A stretch of 5,096 bases of DNA from Thioalkalivibrio sp. (GTDB lineage Bacteria > Pseudomonadota > Gammaproteobacteria > Ectothiorhodospirales > Ectothiorhodospiraceae), in the NCBI GenBank assembly GCA_007120155.1, contig SKOF01000019.1, positions 1 to 5,096 of the forward strand. The letters run 5' to 3'. Each line of letters starts with the position of its first letter. The first letter of the stretch is position 1. This document shows, piece by piece, positions 1-5,096 of this stretch. The position numbers and the translations under genes were made by a program. Below the pieces are notes generated by a model. That model was not told the DNA's origin and did not search any database. It saw nothing but the letters and a program-made list of their open reading frames with translations.

Positions 1-1000
1 GTTCCGGGTGCGTGACGTGGCGCAGGCGCACCTCATCACCGCGGCCGTGCAGTTGGCGGCCGTCGTGATCGAACTGCAGCACCTCGCCGCGATGGGTCTG
101 AAGCACCGCCATCACCCGGGGGCTGTCCGTCATCAACCACAGCCGACGGTCGTAGTTGAACCGCCACAAGCGCCCGAAACCCCGGGGCGCCTCCAGTTCC
201 CGTCCGATGGGCAGGAAGAATCCGAAGCTTCGGTAGTGACGATCCACGCGCAATGCCCCGGGACCGCTGCCTGCGTAGTCCTGCTGATCCAGGAGCTTCG
301 AGCCGCTGGTGACCAGGATCGGATTGCCCACCTGGGCAGGCACATCCGAATCACATTGTTCCGGGAGCCGGTAGCACTCCACCTCGCCGTCCACCCTGCG
401 CTGACGATATCCTGCGGGGCAGGACACCGGGCGCTGCATGCGGGCCATGATGCGCTCGCTCCAGGGCCGGCTGCAGGTCTCACTGTGGCGGTCATAACCG
501 ATCCCGGAGATCTCGAAGCGGCCCAGGTTGTACACGTTGACGCCATTGACGTATTCGGGCTCCCCGGACCAGCAAAAAGACGATTCCAGGTGTTCCCCCG
601 GCGACAACCAGTCACTCCAGGTCTGATGCGTCGAACCACAGTCTCCGTGACCGTTGGCTAGACGGGCAAACTCCTCGGCCCTGGGTGCGAGTTCGTCCTC
701 ATCCCGGATGGGTCTGGTCTGATCCCTGCACGTCGGACCCGGCGAGATGCCTGTGACCCATGTGCCGTCATAAAAGGTCCGGCAGGCAAGGGCAATGCGT
801 GTCATGTAAGGGGGATATTCATCGCAAAGATCGTATCCCCGCGCGCCGATGACGGGCGCCGAACACAATGCCGTACCCCCGTCCTCGATGCAGGGTTCCG
901 AAGCGATGGGGAAGGCGAAGGCCGGTCCGAAGACCGACAGGATGAACAAGAGGAAGAGGAGAAACGCAGCGCCGCGCGCAACACCGTCCAATGGCTTCAT
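1..1000 (-). CDS. Secreted cysteine-rich Rhs/YD-repeat protein, N-terminal part (runs off left edge)
   Basis: An uninterrupted minus-strand frame gives 333 codons plus one base and has no stop before the window edge. The ATG at 1000-998 is supported by a GGGAGG ribosome-binding site 5 nt upstream. Residues 1-29 look like a Sec signal peptide: a short Lys/Arg-containing start, a Leu/Phe-rich core (FLLFLLFIL), and an AFA cleavage site near residue 29. Residues 30-220 form an unrecognised region with 11 cysteines (37, 46, 59, 73, 91, 121, 143, 176, 194, 209, 216), including a CPAGY motif at 194-198. From about residue 224 the text VGNPILVTSGSKLLDQQDY, followed by LRVDRHYRSFGF, matches the start of Rhs/YD-repeat modules (DUF6531-like). 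EVLQFDHDGRQL at 306-317 resembles a first YD-type unit. Rhs proteins often form large shells that deliver a variable C-terminal toxin, or serve as surface or adhesion proteins. The tip lies outside the window, so toxin function is unknown. The family call is fairly firm; the function is not. Confidence 0.82.
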   Translation of the reverse strand, partial: MKPLDGVARGAAFLLFLLFILSVFGPAFAFPIASEPCIEDGGTALCSAPVIGARGYDLCDEYPPYMTRIALACRTFYDGTWVTGISPGPTCRDQTRPIRDEDELAPRAEEFARLANGHGDCGSTHQTWSDWLSPGEHLESSFCWSGEPEYVNGVNVYNLGRFEISGIGYDRHSETCSRPWSERIMARMQRPVSCPAGYRQRRVDGEVECYRLPEQCDSDVPAQVGNPILVTSGSKLLDQQDYAGSGPGALRVDRHYRSFGFFLPIGRELEAPRGFGRLWRFNYDRRLWLMTDSPRVMAVLQTHRGEVLQFDHDGRQLHGRGDEVRLRHVTHPE

Positions 1001-1005
1001 GAGGT

Positions 1006-1011
1006 CCTCCC
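1006..1011 (-). promoter_or_regulatory. Ribosome-binding site of the Rhs-type gene
   Basis: The minus strand reads GGGAGG, then five bases (ACCTC), then ATG. This is a strong Shine-Dalgarno match at normal spacing and fixes the start at 1000. It is the only clear Shine-Dalgarno sequence in front of any gene in this window. Confidence 0.8.
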
Positions 1012-1073
1012 TGACCTGTCGAGCTACCACCCTGCCCTGGGCGGCATGAAAACAGCACTGATCACTTCACCGC

Positions 1074-1103
1074 AATATAGGCCGGGTATTGCATCGCATG
1101 CAA
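1074..1103 (-). promoter_or_regulatory. Candidate sigma-70-type promoter for the Rhs-type gene
   Basis: On the minus strand TTGCAT (1103-1098; 3 of 6 to TTGACA) is followed, after an 18-bp spacer, by TATATT (1079-1074; 5 of 6 to TATAAT). Transcription would start near 1067, giving a leader of about 65-70 nt before the ATG at 1000. This short AT-rich patch stands out in GC-rich DNA and lies in the only non-coding gap upstream of the gene. The -35 is weak, which would fit a promoter that needs an activator. Read by eye, not scored. Confidence 0.5.
1089..1103. promoter_or_regulatory. Perfect 15-bp palindrome over the -35, candidate operator
   Basis: TTGCAT-CGC-ATGCAA has two perfect 6-bp half-sites around a 3-bp centre. 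One half-site is the proposed -35 element of the Rhs-type promoter. The arrangement contains the T-N11-A spacing used by LysR-type regulators, but no regulator gene is in the window and the protein that might bind is unknown. Binding is inferred from symmetry and position only. Confidence 0.4.
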
Positions 1104-1159
1104 CCTCTGGCCGGGCGACGCCCCGATGCGCCGCTTTCGCCCCGGCCGCCGGCATCGCG

Positions 1160-1183
1160 CAGCACCGGACCCGATCGGTGCTG
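1160..1183 (-). terminator. Hairpin downstream of the MFS transporter gene, possible transcript end
   Basis: CAGCACCG (1160-1167) and CGGTGCTG (1176-1183) form a perfect 8-bp stem with an 8-nt loop, starting 15 bases after the transporter stop codon. No U-run follows on the minus strand, so it is not a standard intrinsic terminator. It may instead protect the 3' end or act together with Rho. The rest of 1001-1198 holds the Rhs-type promoter and leader; I see no gene there. Confidence 0.35.
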
Positions 1184-1198
1184 GCATTGATCGGCGGT

Positions 1199-2356
1199 TC
1201 ACTGCGGTGCCCGCCGGGCGGCCCGCATGCCGAACCAGGCGGCCACCAGGCCCGCCGTGGCCAGACCGGAGGCCATGAAATAGACCCAGGCCGGACCGAC
1301 ACCGTCCCACACGTAACCGCTGGCGAGGCTGCCCATGGCCCCGCCGAGCCCGAAGCTCAGGGACGAATACAGGGCCTGCCCGCGACCCTGCAGACGGCCC
1401 GGGAAGTACTCGTGGATCAGGGAGATGGCGGCGGCATGATAGAGCCCGTAGCTGGCCGCGTGCATGACCTGGGTGAGCAGCATCACCGGAAGGACCTGCG
1501 GCAGGCTCGCCAGCAGCCACCAGCGCACCGCGGTCACCCCGATCGCCACCAGCAGCAGGCGCCATGCGCCGAAGTACGGCAGCCAGCGGTGCATCATCAC
1601 GAATACGGCCACTTCCGCCAGCACGCCCAGCGCCCAGAGCTGACCCGCCATGGTGCGGGAGTAGCCGTTGTCCTCCAGGTAGATGGTGAAGAACGCGTAG
1701 TAGGGGCCGTGGCTGGCCTGCATCATGAAGCAGGCCACCAGCAGGGCCAGCACCTCGGGGCGGCGAAGCGTGGCCATCAGGGATGACGACGCGTCGCGGG
1801 CGTGGGTGACCAGGGGGTCGTCGGAGACGGTCAGGGTGCTCACCCAGAGCGCGCCCAGCATGACCAGCACGATCCATGGCAGGATCCCCACGTCCACCCG
1901 CTCGAACAGCGGACCCAGCAATGCCACCGAGGCGATAAAGCCGATGGAACCCCACAGCCGGATGTGGGCATAACGGTGTGTCCGTCCGCCCAGGCGGTTC
2001 ATGGTGAGCGCCTCGAACTGGGGCAGCGCCGCATTCCAGAAGAAGCTGAACAGGGCCATGACGGCCGCGATCCACCAGTAGCCCGTGTAAAGCGTGACCC
2101 CGGAGAACGTCACCAGGGCCAGCAGCGCCGCGAGCCGGATGATGCGCGTGCGCTGCCCGGTCCGATCCGCCAGCCACCCCCACACGTTGGGCGCGATGAT
2201 CTTGGTGGCCATGATGATGGCCATGAGTTCACCGATCTGCCCCGGCGTGAAGCCCTCATCCCGCAGGTACAGGCCCCAGTACGGCACGAACGCGCCGATG
2301 CTCGCGAAGTAGAAGAAATAGAAACCGGAGAGTTTCCAGTAGGGAGTGGTGGGCAT
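1199..2356 (-). CDS. Major facilitator superfamily transporter, HcaT/MFS_1-like
   Basis: The 385-residue inner-membrane protein has about 12 hydrophobic segments (roughly 8-27, 40-58, 72-90, 94-112, 133-151, 157-176, 201-222, 236-256, 262-282, 287-309, 330-350, 356-378). The MFS loop 2-3 motif is clear at 60-69 (GWLADRTGQR). The N-terminus (GFYFFYFASIGAFVPYWGLY) and the YAHIRLWGSIGF stretch at 129-140 resemble E. coli HcaT, a putative 3-phenylpropionate/proton symporter of 379 residues. That similarity is recalled, not computed. The ATG at 2356 aligns with the HcaT start, but there is no clear Shine-Dalgarno sequence. The gene follows aroC on the same strand after 135 bp with no obvious promoter of its own, so co-transcription is likely. 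From memory, Pseudomonas aeruginosa also has an MFS gene beside aroC. The pairing does not prove an aromatic substrate. Family call strong, substrate unknown. Confidence 0.88.
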   Translation of the reverse strand: MPTTPYWKLSGFYFFYFASIGAFVPYWGLYLRDEGFTPGQIGELMAIIMATKIIAPNVWGWLADRTGQRTRIIRLAALLALVTFSGVTLYTGYWWIAAVMALFSFFWNAALPQFEALTMNRLGGRTHRYAHIRLWGSIGFIASVALLGPLFERVDVGILPWIVLVMLGALWVSTLTVSDDPLVTHARDASSSLMATLRRPEVLALLVACFMMQASHGPYYAFFTIYLEDNGYSRTMAGQLWALGVLAEVAVFVMMHRWLPYFGAWRLLLVAIGVTAVRWWLLASLPQVLPVMLLTQVMHAASYGLYHAAAISLIHEYFPGRLQGRGQALYSSLSFGLGGAMGSLASGYVWDGVGPAWVYFMASGLATAGLVAAWFGMRAARRAPQ

Positions 2357-2370
2357 TCTTGTGTCTTTGA

Positions 2371-2411
2371 AAAGCGAACCGCCAAGGACGCGAAGGTATG
2401 CGCGAAGGTGA
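2371..2411. repeat. Short degenerate CCAAGG/CGAAGG repeats upstream of the transporter
   Basis: On the plus strand the units GCCAAGGAC (2381-2389), GCGAAGGTAT (2390-2399) and GCGCGAAGGTGA (2400-2411) follow the lead-in AAAGCGAACC (2371-2380), giving a loose 9-12 bp period. On the minus strand this reads CTTCGCG...CCTTGGCGGTTCGC. It resembles dispersed intergenic repeats I recall from several proteobacterial genomes. It sits just upstream of the transporter start, where a ribosome-binding site would be expected. The dispersed-repeat status needs the whole genome. Confidence 0.45.
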
Positions 2412-2503
2412 AGGGCGAGAGGTGCGAGGCGGGAGACGCGGAACGGGATCAGTGCGGCGCCGTATCCATTCTGCCCCTCATGCCTCGCTCCTTACGTCTC
2501 ACC
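2407..2503. repeat. Imperfect inverted repeat between aroC and the transporter, overlapping the aroC stop
   Basis: The left arm (2407-2435) reads GGTGA-N9-GG-T-GCGAGGC-GG-GAG. The right arm (2503-2477, complement) reads GGTGA-N7-GG-A-GCGAGGC-AT-GAG. The shared blocks total 17 bases, with an uninterrupted 7-bp core (2424-2430 with 2482-2488). The region between the arms is about 40 bp and contains GGCGCC. In RNA the arms could fold into a stem between the aroC and transporter coding regions. Both arms also carry short GAGG-like units typical of degenerate intergenic repeats. The last three sense codons of aroC and its TAA lie inside the right arm. Confidence 0.55.
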
Positions 2504-3604
2504 ACCCGCAGGGTGCGCCGGAATATCCGGCATCTCCGTACTCACGTCTCCGCACTGGGCGCGGTGGCGCAGGGCGTGGTCCATAAGCACCGTGGCCAGC
2601 GCGGCCTCGGCGATGGGGGTGGCGCGGATGCCCACGCAGGGATCGTGACGACCGGTGGTCACCACCTCCACGGGTTCACCCCTGATGTCCACCGTGCGCC
2701 CCGGCAGACGGATGCTGGACGTGGGCTTCAGGGCGACGGATACGCGGATGTCCTGGCCGCTGGAGATGCCGCCCAGGGTGCCGCCGGCATGATTGGACAG
2801 GAACCCTTCCGGGGTGATCTCGTCCCGGTGCTCGGTGCCCTTCTGCGCGACGCTGGCGAATCCGTCACCGATCTCCACGCCCTTGACCGCGTTGATGGCC
2901 ATCATGGCGTGGGCAATGTCCGCGTCCAGTCGATTGAAGATCGGCTCGCCCCAACCCGGCGGGACGCCGGTGGCCACCACGTTGATGCGGGCTCCCACGG
3001 AGTTGCCTTCCTTGCGCAGTGCGTCCATGTAGGCCTCCAGCTCCGCCACCTTGTCCGCGTCCGGACAGAAGAAGGCATTGGTCTCCACCACGTCCCAGTC
3101 CAGGCGCTCGATGACGATGGGGCCAAGCTGTGCCAGATAACCGCGGATCTCCACGCCGTAGCGCTCGCGCAGATACTTTTTGGCGATGGCGCCGGCGGCC
3201 ACGCGCATGGCGGTCTCGCGCGCCGAACTGCGCCCGCCGCCGCGATAGTCCCGCAGACCGTACTTTTTGAAGTAGGTGTAGTCCGCATGGCCGGGGCGGA
3301 ACCGGTCGGCGATCTTGCCGTAATCCTTGGAGCGCTGATCCACGTTGTCGATGATCAGCGCGATGGGCGTACCGGTGGTCACCCCTTCAAACACCCCGGA
3401 GAGGATACGCACCCGGTCGGTCTCCCGGCGCTGGGTGGTGTGGCGCGATTTCCCCGGGCGGCGGCGCTCAAGATCCGGCTGCAGATCCGCCTCGGACAGG
3501 GCCATTCCCGGGGGGCAGCCGTCGACGATACAGCCGATGGCGGGGCCGTGGCTCTCGCCGAAGCTGGTGACGGTAAACAGCTTGCCTATGGTATTGCCGG
3601 ACAT
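2492..3604 (-). CDS. aroC: Chorismate synthase
   Basis: This cytoplasmic enzyme catalyses the last step of the shikimate pathway: 5-enolpyruvylshikimate-3-phosphate loses phosphate to give chorismate, with reduced FMN as cofactor. The 370 residues match the bacterial length (about 360). All three family signatures are present: GESHG...GCIVDGCP (16-31), GRSSARETAMRVAAGAI (124-140) and RHDPCVGIRATPIAEAA (319-335). The catalytic histidines correspond to His19 and His106 (in FRPGHADYT). Similarity to E. coli AroC is high throughout, up to DVSTEMP. The start at 3604 (MSGNTIGKLF) aligns with E. coli MAGNTIGQLF. An in-frame ATG three codons upstream (3613) overlaps the likely -10 element, and the longer frame to 3694 has no family similarity. 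There is no Shine-Dalgarno sequence. The C-terminus ends in an extra tail of about ten residues, the last three encoded by an intergenic repeat arm. Confidence 0.98.
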   Translation of the reverse strand: MSGNTIGKLFTVTSFGESHGPAIGCIVDGCPPGMALSEADLQPDLERRRPGKSRHTTQRRETDRVRILSGVFEGVTTGTPIALIIDNVDQRSKDYGKIADRFRPGHADYTYFKKYGLRDYRGGGRSSARETAMRVAAGAIAKKYLRERYGVEIRGYLAQLGPIVIERLDWDVVETNAFFCPDADKVAELEAYMDALRKEGNSVGARINVVATGVPPGWGEPIFNRLDADIAHAMMAINAVKGVEIGDGFASVAQKGTEHRDEITPEGFLSNHAGGTLGGISSGQDIRVSVALKPTSSIRLPGRTVDIRGEPVEVVTTGRHDPCVGIRATPIAEAALATVLMDHALRHRAQCGDVSTEMPDIPAHPAGGET

Positions 3605-3611
3605 GGCGCGC

Positions 3612-3620
3612 ATTGTAGCA
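3612..3620 (-). promoter_or_regulatory. Candidate extended -10 promoter of aroC
   Basis: The minus strand reads TGC-TACAAT (3620-3612), an extended -10 with 5 of 6 matches to TATAAT in otherwise GC-rich DNA. The best-placed -35 at 17-bp spacing (CGCTCA) is poor, which is normal for extended -10 promoters. Only seven bases (GCGCGCC) separate it from the ATG at 3604. Transcription would therefore begin at or next to the start codon, giving a leaderless or nearly leaderless mRNA. This fits the lack of a Shine-Dalgarno sequence. Confidence 0.45.
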
Positions 3621-3639
3621 GGTCCCGCAGTGGCTGAGC

Positions 3640-3673
3640 GCGGCCGGTGTGCCCGTCCGGCGGTCCCGGCCGC
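3640..3673. repeat. 8-bp perfect inverted repeat in the divergent intergenic region
   Basis: GCGGCCGG (3640-3647) and CCGGCCGC (3666-3673) are perfect inverted copies around an 18-bp spacer. They lie between the divergent starts of aroC (3604) and the amidohydrolase gene (3714). A shared operator or DNA cruciform is possible, but all-GC inverted repeats arise readily by chance in DNA of this composition. Confidence 0.35.
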
Positions 3674-3713
3674 CTGTTCCCCCGGCCCTGCCAAGCCGGT
3701 AGCCTGTTACGCC

Positions 3714-4550
3714 ATGAGAACCGTGACCGCCCTGCTCCTCCTGTGCCTCCTGCCGGCACTCGCCGCCGCGGGCGAGGACCTGCCCATCTTCGACGCACAC
3801 CTGCACTACAGCGGCCCCGATTCGGACGGTGCCGCAGCGGCGTTCACACCCGAGGACATCATCGCCAGGCTGGATCGAAACCACGTGCCCAGGGCGGTGT
3901 TCTCAAGTCGCCCCAACGAGGCCACCCAACGCCTGTACGAGGCGGCACCGGACCGCATCGTTCCCTACCTCATGCCCTATCGCAGCCGCGACGACCGTTA
4001 TACCTACCACTCGGACCCGGATCTGATCCCCTGGCTCGAGGACCACCTGAAATGGGGCCACTGGCGGGGCATCGGCGAGTTTCACCTGTTCTCGGAACAC
4101 GCCGACAGCCCGGTGATCCGCGACATGGCGCGCCTGGCCGAATCCCGGGGGCTGATCCTGCTGCTGCACGGGGACCACGGCGTAGTGGAGCGCCTGTTCG
4201 ACCATGCGCCGGGGGTGACCATCCACTGGGCCCATGCGGGCACCGTGCCCGTGCCCTTCTTCCTGGGCCTGTACCTGGATCGCTATGACAATCTCTACGT
4301 GGACCTGTCCATGCGCAACGAGCGCATTGCGCCCGATGGCCGGCTCGACCCGGAATGGGCGGCCCTGTTCGCACGCCACCCGGACCGGTTCATGGTAGGC
4401 GTGGATACCTTCAGCGTGAACCGCTGGCGCCGGTTCGACGCACTGGTGGACGAAACCAGGGCCTGGCTTCGGCAGCTGCCCCCCGATCTGGCGGAGGCCC
4501 TGGCGTGGCGCAATGCCCAGCGGCTGCTCATGACGGACTCGGGACCCTGA
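3714..4550 (+). CDS. Exported metal-dependent amidohydrolase (Amidohydro_2-like)
   Basis: The protein has 278 residues. Residues 1-20 (MRTVTALLLLCLLPALAAAG) form a Sec signal peptide; Cys11 is not in a lipobox, so a soluble periplasmic protein is likely. The mature part shows the amidohydrolase TIM-barrel metal site: D27-x-H29-x-H31 on the first strand, E122 and H124 in GEFH, H152 in LLLHGDHG, H171/H174 in HWAHAG, and D231 in GVDTF. The ending NAQRLL (268-272) is the usual family tail (N-A-x-R-L). Such enzymes hydrolyse or decarboxylate small substrates; none can be named here. The ATG at 3714 gives an exact signal peptide. The frame is open back to 3345, but that part is antisense to aroC. 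No Shine-Dalgarno sequence is visible. CCTGTTAC lies 5 nt upstream and mirrors CCTGCTAC before aroC, so a very short leader is possible. The next gene follows in the same direction after 91 bp and is also exported. Confidence 0.87.
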   Translation: MRTVTALLLLCLLPALAAAGEDLPIFDAHLHYSGPDSDGAAAAFTPEDIIARLDRNHVPRAVFSSRPNEATQRLYEAAPDRIVPYLMPYRSRDDRYTYHSDPDLIPWLEDHLKWGHWRGIGEFHLFSEHADSPVIRDMARLAESRGLILLLHGDHGVVERLFDHAPGVTIHWAHAGTVPVPFFLGLYLDRYDNLYVDLSMRNERIAPDGRLDPEWAALFARHPDRFMVGVDTFSVNRWRRFDALVDETRAWLRQLPPDLAEALAWRNAQRLLMTDSGP

Positions 4551-4569
4551 ATCACGCCGCGGGAATTTT

Positions 4570-4585
4570 GCGCCGTTTTAGGCGT
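4570..4585 (+). terminator. Weak hairpin in the gap between the two plus-strand hydrolase genes
   Basis: G-CGCC (4570-4574) pairs with GGCG-T (4581-4585) around GTTTTA, five pairs including one G-U, followed only by CTT. A second possible stem lies at 4594-4612 (TGCC-CACG-GGCA core). Neither has a real U-run, so termination here is doubtful and read-through into the next gene is plausible. The rest of the 91-bp gap (4551-4641) shows no convincing promoter. Confidence 0.2.
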
Positions 4586-4641
4586 CTTACCCTGCTGGTG
4601 CCCACGGGCAGCCTCCAACCCTCCACACGACACGACCGGAC

Positions 4642-5096
4642 ATGAAGAAAACAGGACTGACCCTGCTCGCCTGCCTGTGGCTGGCCGCCCCCCTGGGCGC
4701 CGCCGAGCATCCGCTCACCATGGACGACGGCACCGACGTGCCCGTTCACCGCTACGAGGCCGGCGGCGATCGCCTGCTCATCTGGCTGCCCTCGGAACAC
4801 GGCGTGCTCCCCGGACATCACCAGCAGGCCCGATACCTGGCGGAACAGGACGTGGAGGTCTGGCTGCCGGATCCGTTCTCGGCCTGGTTCCTGCCCAATA
4901 CGCCCAGCAGCCTTGACGCCATTCCCGAGGACCTGGTCGGTCGCCTCATCGACACCGCCCGCGCCGACACGGACAAGCAGGTGTATGTATTCGGCAACGA
5001 CCGGGCGGCGCCCTGGGTGCTCGCCAGCCTTCGGGAATGGCAGCTGCGGGAGCCGGCGCGCGAGGGCCTGGGCGGGGTGATCCTCATGAGCCCCTA
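4642..5096 (+). CDS. Exported alpha/beta-hydrolase-like protein, N-terminal part (runs off right edge)
   Basis: The frame from the ATG at 4642 is open to the window edge and gives 151 codons plus two bases. Residues 1-21 (MKKTGLTLLACLWLAAPLGAA) are a Sec signal peptide with cleavage expected after GAA. The mature part has an alpha/beta-hydrolase-like order: strand LLIWLPSEHG (45-54), helix HHQQARYLAEQ (59-69), strand VEVWLPDP (71-78), helix LVGRLIDTA (98-106), then strand-turn-helix VYVFGNDRAAPWVLASL (114-130). The last element sits where the nucleophile elbow belongs, but reads G-N-D-R-A rather than G-x-S-x-G. Either the protein is an inactive homologue or it uses Asp, as in haloacid dehalogenase-like alpha/beta hydrolases with G-H-D-R-G. 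The rest of the active site is outside the window. There is no good Shine-Dalgarno sequence (GGAC just before ATG). I do not recognise the exact family. The gene call is strong, the fold call moderate. Confidence 0.72.
   Translation, partial: MKKTGLTLLACLWLAAPLGAAEHPLTMDDGTDVPVHRYEAGGDRLLIWLPSEHGVLPGHHQQARYLAEQDVEVWLPDPFSAWFLPNTPSSLDAIPEDLVGRLIDTARADTDKQVYVFGNDRAAPWVLASLREWQLREPAREGLGGVILMSP

Noticed and set aside
8..661. Plus-strand open frame of 217 codons and the overlapping minus frame at 133-639
   Set aside because: Both are shadows of the Rhs-type gene, whose own minus-strand frame is open from 1000 to the window edge and has a signal peptide, ribosome-binding site and Rhs motif.
1046..1786. 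Plus-strand open frame of 246 codons starting MKTALITSPQY
   Set aside because: It overlaps the Rhs promoter and runs antisense to the transporter. Its composition is that of a complementary frame and it shows no domain.
1062..2183. Minus-strand open frame of 373 codons
   Set aside because: It is a shifted frame inside the transporter gene, rich in Arg, Gly, His and Pro with no membrane segments. The correct frame has 12 hydrophobic segments and an MFS motif.
2371..2503. Possible CRISPR array or small mobile element between aroC and the transporter
   Set aside because: The units are 9-12 bp, degenerate and without unique spacers of constant length. There are no target-site duplications or transposase. 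A dispersed intergenic repeat is the better description.
1802..3637. Long plus-strand open frame of 611 codons
   Set aside because: It lies antisense to both the transporter and aroC, crosses the repeat-filled gap between them, and is rich in His, Arg, Gly and Gln, as expected for a complementary frame of GC-rich genes. It has no recognisable domain. The minus-strand AroC identity is certain.
3605..3694. Upstream extension of aroC to an ATG at 3694 or 3613
   Set aside because: The N-terminus MSGNTIGKLF at 3604 aligns with the family start. The extra residues are low-complexity, and the 3613 ATG overlaps the probable -10 element.
3345..3713. Upstream extension of the amidohydrolase frame
   Set aside because: The added residues are antisense to aroC and would bury an excellent signal peptide that starts at 3714.
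3647..4288. Plus-strand open frame of 213 codons inside the amidohydrolase
   Set aside because: It is a frame-shifted shadow rich in Arg, Pro and Gly. The metal-binding motifs are all in the other frame.

Overview
The window is GC-rich and densely coded, with Sec-type signal peptides and an AroC very close to the E. coli type. It looks like the chromosome of a gammaproteobacterium. A purple-sulfur or halo-alkaliphilic relative (Chromatiales/Ectothiorhodospiraceae-like) is my guess; the sequence does not prove it. No rRNA, tRNA, CRISPR array, transposase or integrase is visible.

Layout. Positions 1-1000 (minus strand) hold the first 333 codons of a secreted, cysteine-rich protein that leads into an Rhs/YD-repeat module. 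It runs off the left edge. Its promoter region (about 1074-1103) carries a perfect TTGCAT-CGC-ATGCAA palindrome over the -35. Next on the minus strand come a 12-TM major facilitator transporter of the HcaT/MFS_1-like type (1199-2356) and chorismate synthase aroC (2492-3604). aroC lies upstream, so the transcription order is aroC then transporter. The 135-bp gap between them is packed with repeat-like DNA: short CGAAGG/CCAAGG units and a long imperfect inverted repeat, one arm of which contains the aroC stop codon.

A 109-bp divergent intergenic region (3605-3713) separates aroC from two plus-strand genes. The first is an exported metal-dependent amidohydrolase of the Amidohydro_2 type (3714-4550). 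The second is the start of an exported alpha/beta-hydrolase-like protein (4642 to the right edge) whose nucleophile elbow appears to read G-N-D-R-A instead of G-x-S-x-G.

How the parts relate. AroC makes chorismate in the cytoplasm. The transporter behind it is probably co-transcribed, but its substrate cannot be read from the sequence. The two plus-strand hydrolases both look periplasmic or exported and may form a unit. The Rhs-type gene has its own promoter and ribosome-binding site and appears independent. I see no clear new multi-gene system. The points most worth a second look are the Cys-rich secreted Rhs N-terminus with its palindrome, the repeat that supplies the end of aroC, and the altered elbow of the last protein.
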